Positions 8,128-14,784 of a stretch of 45,763 nucleotides of DNA are shown piece after piece. The notes below the pieces were generated by a model. The model was not told the DNA's origin and did no database searches. It saw nothing but the letters and a program-made list of their open reading frames with translations. The stretch is from Phenylobacterium sp. (lineage in GTDB: Bacteria; Pseudomonadota; Alphaproteobacteria; Caulobacterales; Caulobacteraceae). The stretch spans positions 1 to 45,763 of the forward strand of contig NZ_WGNY01000051.1 in the NCBI RefSeq assembly GCF_016124325.1, given 5' to 3'. Position numbers and translations under genes: made by a program. Within the stretch, counting starts at the first letter, position 1; the number at the start of each line of letters is the position of its first letter.

Positions 8128-9402
8128 TCAGCTGCGGGCGTCCTCGCGATAGGAGCGGCCAGCCAGCACGAAGTGGACGATCGACCACACCGAAACGGTG
8201 AGCACGGCCAGGAAGGCGTAGCGCAGCGAGAACTGGCCGACGTTGGGGGCCAGCCAGTCGCTCAACATGCCAACCACCAGCGGACCCAGGCCCAGCCCGA
8301 TCATCGCGTTGGCGAACATGAGCAGCGCGACCGCCAGGGCGCGGCGCTCCGGCCCGGCCACGGACTGCACGCTGGCCAGGCCGGTGCCGTTGCCGAGCTG
8401 GCCGATGAAGGACGAGACGAAGGCCGCGCCGAGGGCGAGCGTGGCCATGGGCGTCAGGAAGGTGACGAGATAGAAAGGGATGGCGAGCGCCGCCGCCGCG
8501 GCGGGCAGCCACACCTCCCAGCGCCGGTCGCGGCCGACCAGGTGGGCGCCCGCGGCGCCCCCGATCAGTGTGCCGACCACGCCCCCCAGCCCCGACGACA
8601 CGCCCAGCCACAGGCTCACCTCGGCCAGCGACAAGCCGTGGACGCGGATGAAGAAGGGAATGGTCCAGGCGCCGATGCCGAGGGAGACGAAGTTCTCCAG
8701 CGCGATCGCCGCGACGATGTTGCGATAGGTCCGCTGGCGCAGCAGGCCTGCGATGGCCGACATCAGGCCGCCGTCGACCTCGGCGGCCGGCGCCGCCGCG
8801 GCCTGATGGCTGCGGACCGGCTCGCGGATCGTGAAGAACGCGAGCAGCCCCACGACCACCCCCGGCGCGCCGAGTATCGCGAAGGTCCAGCGCCACCCGT
8901 AGGTCTCCACGAGCAGCCCGCCCAGGGCGGTGCCTGCGACGGCGCCCAGGATGCCGACGCCCTGGAAGACGCTGAACGCCCAGGCGCGGCGCCTGGCCTC
9001 GAAGTGGTCGACGATCAGCGAGTGCGCAGCGGGCACGCAACCCGCCTCGCCGAGCGCCACGCCGCCGCGGAGCAGCACCAGTTGGAGATAGGTGCGCGCC
9101 ACTCCGGACACCGCGGTCAGGAAGCTCCAGACCATGATGGCGACCGAGAGGATGCGGATCCGCGAGTGCTTGTCGGCCAGCCGCGCGATGGGGATCCCGA
9201 AGGCGGCATAGACCAGAGCAAAACTGAACCCGACGAGCAGCCCGATCTCCGTGTCGGAGATCTTCAGCTCCGACTTGATGGGCTCCATCAGCACCCGGAT
9301 GATGTTCCGGTCCATGTAGTTGAAGGCGCTGATGAGGGAGAGCACCCCCAGCACGTAGTAGCGTCGGCGGTAGGCTTCGGCGGGCGTCGCCAGTACGGTC
9401 AC
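8128..9402 (-). CDS. Spinster-family MFS transporter
   Basis: A 424-residue inner-membrane transporter with 12 predicted segments. The start region LGVLSLISAFNYMDRNII, followed by GLLVGFSFALVYAAFGIPIARLADKHSR, is the hallmark of the spinster branch of the MFS. Members of this branch often sit beside TonB receptors in Caulobacterales and sphingomonads and take up the compound the receptor brings into the periplasm. The start is GTG 9402 with GGAG 8-9 nt upstream. It lies downstream of the TonB receptor gene, separated by a strong hairpin. A decayed relative of the same branch is at 12504-13007. The substrate is unknown. Confidence 0.88.
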   Translation of the reverse strand: MTVLATPAEAYRRRYYVLGVLSLISAFNYMDRNIIRVLMEPIKSELKISDTEIGLLVGFSFALVYAAFGIPIARLADKHSRIRILSVAIMVWSFLTAVSGVARTYLQLVLLRGGVALGEAGCVPAAHSLIVDHFEARRRAWAFSVFQGVGILGAVAGTALGGLLVETYGWRWTFAILGAPGVVVGLLAFFTIREPVRSHQAAAAPAAEVDGGLMSAIAGLLRQRTYRNIVAAIALENFVSLGIGAWTIPFFIRVHGLSLAEVSLWLGVSSGLGGVVGTLIGGAAGAHLVGRDRRWEVWLPAAAAALAIPFYLVTFLTPMATLALGAAFVSSFIGQLGNGTGLASVQSVAGPERRALAVALLMFANAMIGLGLGPLVVGMLSDWLAPNVGQFSLRYAFLAVLTVSVWSIVHFVLAGRSYREDARS

Positions 9403-9461
9403 GAAAGTCTCCGGGTTCTGATTTCGACTACGCCGCGCGAGGCCCCCGGGAAGCCCCCTCG

Positions 9462-9493
9462 GCTGGCGTCCTCGCAGTCGCGAGGACGCCAGC
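9462..9493. terminator. Perfect 14-bp stem hairpin between TonB receptor and MFS genes
   Basis: GCTGGCGTCCTCGC (9462-9475) and its exact complement (9480-9493) flank a 4-nt loop. It begins 20 nt beyond the TonB receptor stop. There is no U-tract on either strand, so it may attenuate transcription or stabilise the 3' end of the receptor mRNA rather than fully terminate it. Confidence 0.55.
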
Positions 9494-9513
9494 GTTCAGG
9501 TCCGGGCGTCACC

Positions 9514-12066
9514 TCAGAAATGATAGGAAAGGACCGCGCCGTAGGTCCGCGGCTCGGAGAAGGTCTTGCCGGCCCAGCCGTTCGAGTTGAGGTTCACCAG
9601 CCCGGAGCTGGTGTAGATCTTGTCGGTGATGTTGCGGACGAACAGGCCCGCGCCGACGCCCTCGTGACCCATGACGTTTGTCCAATCGACCCGGGCGTTG
9701 AAGATCACATAGGCCGACTGCGAGAGCGAAGCCTTCGTGGCCGGACCGTAGACGTCGATGAACCGCTGCGAGAACGCGGTCCAGTACTCGCGGCTCTGGG
9801 CGTAGGCCTGGCCGCCGATCGTGACGGTGCCGAGCTTGTCCGATTGGACGACGTCGTAGCTCGCGTAGACGCTAAGCTTATGCTTGGGCGCGTTGGGGAA
9901 CGGGTTGGTGGACAGGTCCAGCACCGTGCCGGCGGGCGCGATGTTGAGCGCGTCGTTCCCCATCCATTTCGTGTAGCCGGTCTTGTTGTAGGAGTAGTTG
10001 AGTCCGACGAGGCTCCGCGACGTGGGCTCCAGCGTCAGTTCGCTCTCGAAGCCCGACAGCTTCGCCTTCGCCACGTTGGCGACGAAGACGAGGAACGCGC
10101 CCGTGGGCAGCTGACCCTGCTGGCTGCGCTGGATGTCGGTGTAGTTCTCGCGATAGTAGGCGACGTTCAGCCGGCCGCGCATATCGCCGATCCGGAAGTC
10201 GGTCTTGGCGCCGACTTCGTAGTCCTTGACCACCTCCGATCCGTAGGTCGGGCGGTAGTTGGGGATGCTGGTCGCGCCAGCCACCTGGTTGTTCAGGCCG
10301 CCCGGCACATAGCCCCGGCGCGTCGTCGCATACACCAGGACCGACGGCGTCACCTGGTAGTCGACCGAGAAGTTGTAGCCGTTGCCCGCGGTCTTCAGAG
10401 CGGCGGTCGTCCGCGTCGCCGACGGGCTGTAGGCGCCGGTCGCAGTGTCGAGGACGGCGGCCGCAGACGTCGACGTGACGCTGTCCTTCGAGTGGCGATA
10501 TCCGGCCGTGAGGTGGACCCCGTCGATGAGGCCGTCGAGACTGAGCGTGGCCTGCCCGTAGTAGGCCTTCTGGGTCGAGCGTCCCGAGACGGGGAAGGTC
10601 CCGCCCGCCGTGTAGCCCAAGTTGTAGGTCCTTACCCCGCCGAATGTCTTGCTGAGCGACGTCAGTCCCTCGAGGTTCGTCGGCAGCGGCGCGCGCTGAT
10701 AGAAGTAGCCGGCCACCCAGACCAGCCGGTTCTTGTCGAACGAGCCCGAGACCTGGGCCTCGTCGGTGTAGAAGTCGTAGCCGTCGCCCGTGCCGGTCAC
10801 GAGCTCATTGCCGCGCTGGTTCGACGACGCGCCGCCCGGCGAACCTAGCGTGAGGATGGTAGGGTTCGCGTTGCTGGACTCCGGGAACACCGTGAACCCG
10901 GTCAGCCGCTGGTACCCGAAGATGTTCTTGAACTGCCACTCGAAGGCGCCGACCGACGGCAGCGTCACGGTGGTCGTGTTCACCACCACCTGGCGGTTGG
11001 ACACTTCGCGGTAGGGCGCGGACGTCCCGATGTTGACCCGGCGCAAGGCGTCGCCGCCGGCCGACGTCCGGGCCGCCTCGGCGATCAGCTCAGCCTTGAT
11101 CTGGGCCAGGATCGACAAGCGCTGCGCCACGCAGGCCGGCACGCTCGTCGCCAGGCCCGCAGACACCGCCGTCGCACAGGCGGCGTTGAACGTGGTCGTG
11201 TTGGCCGGCAGGTTGAAGGTCGGCAGGTCCGCATTGACCCCCACCGTCAGGAACGAACCCGGCATCGAGTCCGACCGGTAGTCGTCGTAGATGGTTGAGT
11301 TGCGCAGCCAGTCGGTCGGCGTGAACTCGACGCTTACGCGATACGACCGGGTGTCGGTCTCATCCAGCTTCTGGCCAGTGCCGATGATCTTTGTGAAGCC
11401 GTCGACGTGATTGTCGTTTAGCGCCACGCGGGCCGCCAGCACGCCCGGGATGATCGGGCCTCCGAAGCCGAGGTTCACCTCGAGCCGGCCCAGCGACCCG
11501 AAGGTCACTTCCGCATCGCCGCGGTAGCTTTCCAGGCTGGGCTTGCGCGGCGTGACGAGCACGGCGCCAGCCGTCGACGTGCGGCCGAACAGCGTCCCTT
11601 GCGGCCCCTTCAGAACCTGGACGGATTCCAGGTCATAAAGGCTCGTCCCGCCCGCGACGTCGTAGCCGGCCGCGCCCTGCGCCGACGGGACTTCCGCGAA
11701 GTACGTCCCCACCGTGGCGGATCCCGACGTCGAACCCGAGAGGCCCCGGATCGCGTAGGTCCCGCCCTGGTGGCCGAACCGGCCCTGGATGTTCAGCGAA
11801 GGCGCGATGAAGCGCAGGTCGTTCTGCGTCGTCACCTGCTTGGCCTGCAGGTCGGCCTCGGTGATCGCGGTAATCGCCGCCGGGACGGACTGGATGTTTT
11901 CCTCGCGGCGGCGGGCGGTGACCACGACCTCCCCGAGCGCGGTGGACCCGGACGCCGAGGACGCCTCAACAGCGGCGGCCGCTGCATCCGTCGCCAGCGA
12001 GGCGACGATGGCGGCGACGCTGCAAGAGCAGAAGACGCCGAGGTTACTGCGCCGCCGACGGGTCAT
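9514..12066 (-). CDS. TonB-dependent outer-membrane receptor
   Basis: A 22-stranded outer-membrane transporter driven by TonB. The N-terminus MTRRRRSNLGVFCSCSVAAIVASL resembles a signal peptide ending near DAAAAA. A plug domain follows with ALGEVVVTARRREENIQSVP. The barrel ends in YGAVLSYHF, with the C-terminal Phe that directs BAM assembly. The start is uncertain. ATG 12066 places the signal peptide correctly and gives 850 aa, but a TTG at 12132 has a better Shine-Dalgarno (AAGGGGAG, 7 nt upstream) and ATG 12168 is also in frame. It has operator-like palindromes upstream and an MFS gene downstream. It probably imports the main substrate of the locus; no siderophore genes are nearby. Confidence 0.92.
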   Translation of the reverse strand: MTRRRRSNLGVFCSCSVAAIVASLATDAAAAAVEASSASGSTALGEVVVTARRREENIQSVPAAITAITEADLQAKQVTTQNDLRFIAPSLNIQGRFGHQGGTYAIRGLSGSTSGSATVGTYFAEVPSAQGAAGYDVAGGTSLYDLESVQVLKGPQGTLFGRTSTAGAVLVTPRKPSLESYRGDAEVTFGSLGRLEVNLGFGGPIIPGVLAARVALNDNHVDGFTKIIGTGQKLDETDTRSYRVSVEFTPTDWLRNSTIYDDYRSDSMPGSFLTVGVNADLPTFNLPANTTTFNAACATAVSAGLATSVPACVAQRLSILAQIKAELIAEAARTSAGGDALRRVNIGTSAPYREVSNRQVVVNTTTVTLPSVGAFEWQFKNIFGYQRLTGFTVFPESSNANPTILTLGSPGGASSNQRGNELVTGTGDGYDFYTDEAQVSGSFDKNRLVWVAGYFYQRAPLPTNLEGLTSLSKTFGGVRTYNLGYTAGGTFPVSGRSTQKAYYGQATLSLDGLIDGVHLTAGYRHSKDSVTSTSAAAVLDTATGAYSPSATRTTAALKTAGNGYNFSVDYQVTPSVLVYATTRRGYVPGGLNNQVAGATSIPNYRPTYGSEVVKDYEVGAKTDFRIGDMRGRLNVAYYRENYTDIQRSQQGQLPTGAFLVFVANVAKAKLSGFESELTLEPTSRSLVGLNYSYNKTGYTKWMGNDALNIAPAGTVLDLSTNPFPNAPKHKLSVYASYDVVQSDKLGTVTIGGQAYAQSREYWTAFSQRFIDVYGPATKASLSQSAYVIFNARVDWTNVMGHEGVGAGLFVRNITDKIYTSSGLVNLNSNGWAGKTFSEPRTYGAVLSYHF

Positions 12067-12304
12067 TTCGCCAGCGCGGCGCGGACGTTCGGCGCCGATT
12101 TTCGCCGCACCTTTCTGCAACACCGAGTCCAAGATTCTTCTCCCCTTCTTCAATGACGGCCGCGACATGGCGTTCTGCGAACAGCCGGCTCCCGCGCCCT
12201 TGGCGACCCCGATGCGCCCGTGAATCTCGGCTCCGCGATGTCGCTTTTCCGGCCCAGCCCGGATCGCCGATGAGGAGATTGGGAAGTAAATCGAGAGCCC
12301 AGGT

Positions 12305-12341
12305 TGTCGCAATTGCGACACGTAGATGTCGTTTTGCGTCA
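12305..12341. promoter_or_regulatory. 16-bp perfect palindrome plus related second site upstream of the TonB receptor
   Basis: TGTCGCAATTGCGACA at 12305-12320 is a perfect palindrome. A close relative, reading TGACGCAAAACGACA on the minus strand, occupies 12327-12341. Centre-to-centre spacing is about 21 bp, so the sites lie on one helix face. They sit 140-270 bp upstream of the candidate receptor starts. The left arm equals the half-site found upstream of the GlxA-type regulator. The rest of the roughly 330 bp between the receptor start and the MFS remnant shows no gene. Confidence 0.55.
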
Positions 12342-12503
12342 ACAATGACGCTTGGTGATGAATTGTGACTCGGGGCTTGGCGCCCGCCGCGCGAGCGGGC
12401 CGGACATGACAACCACCACGAGTTGCGCGGGGGTTGTGAGCAGCGGGTCGACCCGGCCGCGCCGTCGCGCCGATCTATCCGAAACTGAGGGCCGAGCTTT
12501 GAC

Positions 12504-13007
12504 TCAGCTCATCATCTCTTCGCGGATCGGCGAGCGGGAGGGCCAGAACAGCAGCGGCGGCGCGACTGCGAAGAGCGACGAGGCGATCGGCGCCTAGCGC
12601 CCCCCTTCGACCTCACCAAGGCCCAGCCCGATAGGGTTCATGACGATCATCGAGACCGAGCTCGCGGTGGCGCCCATCTCGGCCGGGACAAGCCCCTGGA
12701 TCGAGGACAGGGCGGGCCCGAACCATAGGCCGCCGGACAGCTGGCTCGGAACCAGGAGGACGAGCGCCGGCGGCCCGGAGCCCACCATGAGGGCGGCCAC
12801 GCAGAAGGGGATGGGAGGCAGCGCCGTGATCGCCGGCGCCGGGCCGTGGACCCGCAGGTCGCGTGTGGCGTAGCGGTCGGCGATGAGCCCGCCGGCCCAG
12901 TTCGGGATCGCCCCGGAGACGCCGGAGACGAGACCGGATCCTGCCGCAACCGCCACGACGCCTGGGGCCTCGACACGGTGGCCGAACGAGCGTGTCGTTC
13001 GCGAACC
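12504..13007 (-). pseudogene. Decayed spinster-type MFS transporter (C-terminal half only)
   Basis: The open stretch below 13007 encodes the middle and C-terminal membrane segments of an MFS transporter (GLVSGVSGAIPNWAGGLIADR, then ALSSIQGLVPAEMGATASSV and NPIGLGLG). It aligns by eye with the second half of the intact spinster-family gene at 8128-9402. The N-terminal half is absent: an in-frame TGA lies at 13008-13010, only 24 bp from the next gene. After GLGLG about 35 residues are missing and a TAG interrupts at 12594-12596. The same frame then resumes as ASSLFAVAPPLLFWPSRS and a normal-looking tail ending at TGA 12504-12506. So truncation, internal deletion and a nonsense codon have all occurred. 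Confidence 0.75.
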
Positions 13008-13033
13008 TCAGAACGGTGTGCCGAGCCTCGGCG

Positions 13034-13528
13034 TCACGCCGGCGCCTGACTCGCCTGGCTGTGAGCGCGACCAGCCGCCATCCGCTCCTTCGTCCAGTTG
13101 ATCCAGTCGTTCGGCCCGTAGATCAGAGTCGAGTGGCGCGAGCGCAGACGCCAGCCAGCGTCGGTCCGGCGATAGCGGTCGTGGAGCTCGAACACCTTGG
13201 CGTTCATGAAGACCGGCTCGTCATACCCGACCGTCGAGAGCAGCGAGGTGTTCAGGCCGATCGCATAGGCCTCATCCTCCTCAACATCCACGAAGTGCAG
13301 GTTGGTGATGATGTGGCGTGAGACGTTCCCACCCCGACCGGCGCCGAGCCACGCGCGGATGTTCTCGCGGCCCCGGTGGGAGGCCAACTCCGAGATCAGT
13401 TCGGCGTCCTCCGTCAGGAGATCGGCGAACGCATCGGCCTTGCGCGTGTCGAGGCAATACATCGCCCGATAGCAAACCGCCGTGCACTGCTGCTCGATCA
13501 GCATCCTCGCATGAATATCCAGGGCCAT
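13034..13528 (-). CDS. SnoaL-like / NTF2-superfamily protein
   Basis: A 164-residue alpha+beta cone protein of the SnoaL_4 type. It has the N-terminal helices IEQQCTAVCYRAMYCLDTRKADAFADLLTEDAEL and the late strand GWRLRSRHSTLIYG. Proteins of this kind act as small hydratases, isomerases or dehydratases, or as the beta subunit of ring hydroxylases; which applies cannot be told. ATG 13528 follows a strong GGGAGGTT Shine-Dalgarno, so the long upstream extension of the frame is not used. A LysR-type box (13617-13633) lies about 90 bp upstream. The decayed MFS gene follows 26 bp downstream, so the two probably once formed one unit. Confidence 0.85.
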   Translation of the reverse strand: MALDIHARMLIEQQCTAVCYRAMYCLDTRKADAFADLLTEDAELISELASHRGRENIRAWLGAGRGGNVSRHIITNLHFVDVEEDEAYAIGLNTSLLSTVGYDEPVFMNAKVFELHDRYRRTDAGWRLRSRHSTLIYGPNDWINWTKERMAAGRAHSQASQAPA

Positions 13529-13616
13529 TCCAACCTCCCGAGCTGTCGCCGGCCGCGACGACCGCGTCGCCGAGACACCTGCCCGAGAGCATGGAGTGCC
13601 ATCCGCGAAAGGCCTG

Positions 13617-13633
13617 CATAAGAGGTGGTTATG
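13617..13633. promoter_or_regulatory. LysR-type box CATAA-N7-TTATG upstream of the SnoaL-like gene
   Basis: CATAA at 13617-13621 and TTATG at 13629-13633 give a perfect 5-bp inverted repeat with the T-N11-A geometry of LysR-type binding sites. It lies in the 124-bp spacer between the Dabb stop and the SnoaL-like start. The flanking bases (GCATAAGAG...TTATGGTC) closely resemble the two sites at 17497-17579. Confidence 0.6.
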
Positions 13634-13652
13634 GTCGGTCGCGGGTTCGCCG

Positions 13653-13946
13653 TCAGGCCTCGTACTGGATCCTCGACATTTCACCCAGGATCGGCAGCAG
13701 GAACTCGCGCGCCACCGCGGCGTGTGCGGGATGCGTCTGGTACTCTCGGTAGGCGTCCACGTCGGCGAATTCGCCCACGATGATCGCGTCATGGGCGCCG
13801 TCGACGACGCCCGCGTTCTTCTCCATCGTCAGTTTGAGAAGCGGCGGAACCGCCTCTGGGAGCGCCCGGAGCCTGGACAACGCCAAGTCTATCTGCTGCG
13901 CCGTGGCTTCCGGTTTGAAGCGGACCAGAACGACATTGTAGAACAT
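13653..13946 (-). CDS. Dabb-family (stress-responsive A/B barrel) small protein
   Basis: A 97-residue ferredoxin-like alpha+beta barrel. The N-terminus MFYNVVLVRFKPEATAQQID, the central VGEFADVDAYREYQTHPAH and the tail match the Dabb family. Such dimeric proteins include small monooxygenases, cyclases such as olivetolic acid cyclase, and proteins of unknown role. No catalytic assignment is possible here. It follows the DsbA-like gene by 13 bp on the same strand. A LysR-type box immediately downstream of its stop suggests the SnoaL-like gene beyond has its own promoter. Confidence 0.85.
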   Translation of the reverse strand: MFYNVVLVRFKPEATAQQIDLALSRLRALPEAVPPLLKLTMEKNAGVVDGAHDAIIVGEFADVDAYREYQTHPAHAAVAREFLLPILGEMSRIQYEA

Positions 13947-13959
13947 TTTGCGCTTCCAC

Positions 13960-14517
13960 TCAGACCAAGAGCCGCCGCGCCCAGTCGGCCACGTCGTCGT
14001 CGCTCGCCATGTCGGGCTGGACCAAGCCGTCGATCATGAAGGTGGGCGAGACGTGGATGCCGTTCTGGCGGGCATACTTCACATGCCACTTCAGTTCGGG
14101 GCCCACTTCCGGCGCCTCGAAGGCCGCGCCGAGGGCGAGGCCGCTGTAGCGTTCGATCCGCGCCACGAGCTGGCGCGGCGTAACGTCCATGTTCGAGCCC
14201 TTGCAGTGACCTTCGAACTCGAACTCTTCGCGATGCTCGCCCACCACCTCGAGCACGCGCCGGGCGTTCTCGCGCCCGCCCGGCAGCAGCGACGCCGCCA
14301 GCACGCTGCGCACGATCACGCCCGAGAACATGTGCCAGGGCTGGGACTGGAGCCGGACCTTCACCGTCACCCGGTCGCGGCCCGCCGCGGCCAGCAGCGG
14401 TTCGATCTTCATGAAGGCCCGCGCAGAGTACGGGCACGTCGGCTCGATGAACATTTCGAAGACGCGCGGCCCGTGGCCCCAGGACAGGGCGTCGAGCCGG
14501 GATGCGACGTGTTCCAT
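13960..14517 (-). CDS. DsbA-like thioredoxin-fold protein with CPYS motif
   Basis: A 185-residue protein of the DsbA/GST-kappa fold. A thioredoxin strand carries FIEPTCPYSARAF (Cys28-Pro-Tyr-Ser31), followed by a helical insert. The cis-proline loop is VSPTFMIDG near residue 160. The second cysteine of the usual CXXC is serine and there is no signal peptide, so it is not a periplasmic disulfide oxidase. A glutathione-dependent isomerase or transferase, or a peroxide-linked reductase, is more likely (family knowledge). ATG 14517 has GGAGG upstream. It sits between an enoyl-CoA hydratase-type remnant and the Dabb gene. Confidence 0.78.
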   Translation of the reverse strand: MEHVASRLDALSWGHGPRVFEMFIEPTCPYSARAFMKIEPLLAAAGRDRVTVKVRLQSQPWHMFSGVIVRSVLAASLLPGGRENARRVLEVVGEHREEFEFEGHCKGSNMDVTPRQLVARIERYSGLALGAAFEAPEVGPELKWHVKYARQNGIHVSPTFMIDGLVQPDMASDDDVADWARRLLV

Positions 14518-14540
14518 GGGGGGCTCCTCCGTCAGCAGCG

Positions 14541-14753
14541 TCAGGCGGCGTCGCCCACACAGAAGCCACGTTCGCCAGCATGGCCGAAGATGACGAGCTG
14601 GACCCGCGGGTCGTCGCGCCAAGTCGCCAGAGCGTCGGTGATCCGCCTCACCATGCCGGCGGTCAGCGCGTGGCTCGCCTGCGGGCGGTTCAGCAGGATG
14701 CGCCCCGCCCGGCCCTCGATCCAGCACAGGACGTCCTCCGCCTCGACGCTCAT
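14541..14753 (-). pseudogene. N-terminal fragment of enoyl-CoA hydratase/3-hydroxyisobutyryl-CoA hydrolase family gene
   Basis: Seventy residues starting at ATG 14753. They read GRAGRILLNRPQASHALTAG, then a helix and LVIFGHAGERGFCVG, the crotonase N-terminus up to the first oxyanion-hole strand. It stops at GDAA-stop, exactly where intact members continue GGD and about 200-280 more residues. Sequence after the stop passes straight into the DsbA-like gene within 24 bp, so the rest is deleted. The LNRP-x3-ALT pattern with an AFCxGGD-like end best resembles 3-hydroxyisobutyryl-CoA hydrolase, a valine-pathway enzyme, but a generic hydratase is possible. A functional peptide is unlikely. Confidence 0.65.
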
Positions 14754-14784
14754 GGCGGGGCCCCTGCCATCTCAATGCAGCCCG

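Noticed and set aside
7948..10848. A 966-codon plus-strand open frame spanning the GlxA, MFS and TonB receptor genes
   Set aside because: It is antisense to three well-supported genes, is His/Arg/Gly/Ala-rich with no recognisable domain, and reflects the lack of stop codons opposite high-GC coding DNA.
12067..12345. Longer N-terminus for the TonB receptor from 12345
   Set aside because: It would put the operator palindromes inside the gene and push the signal peptide about 93 residues from the N-terminus.
12352..12597. Plus-strand 81-codon frame next to the TonB receptor promoter
   Set aside because: Its opposite strand carries the readable tail of the decayed MFS gene; the plus product shows no family similarity.
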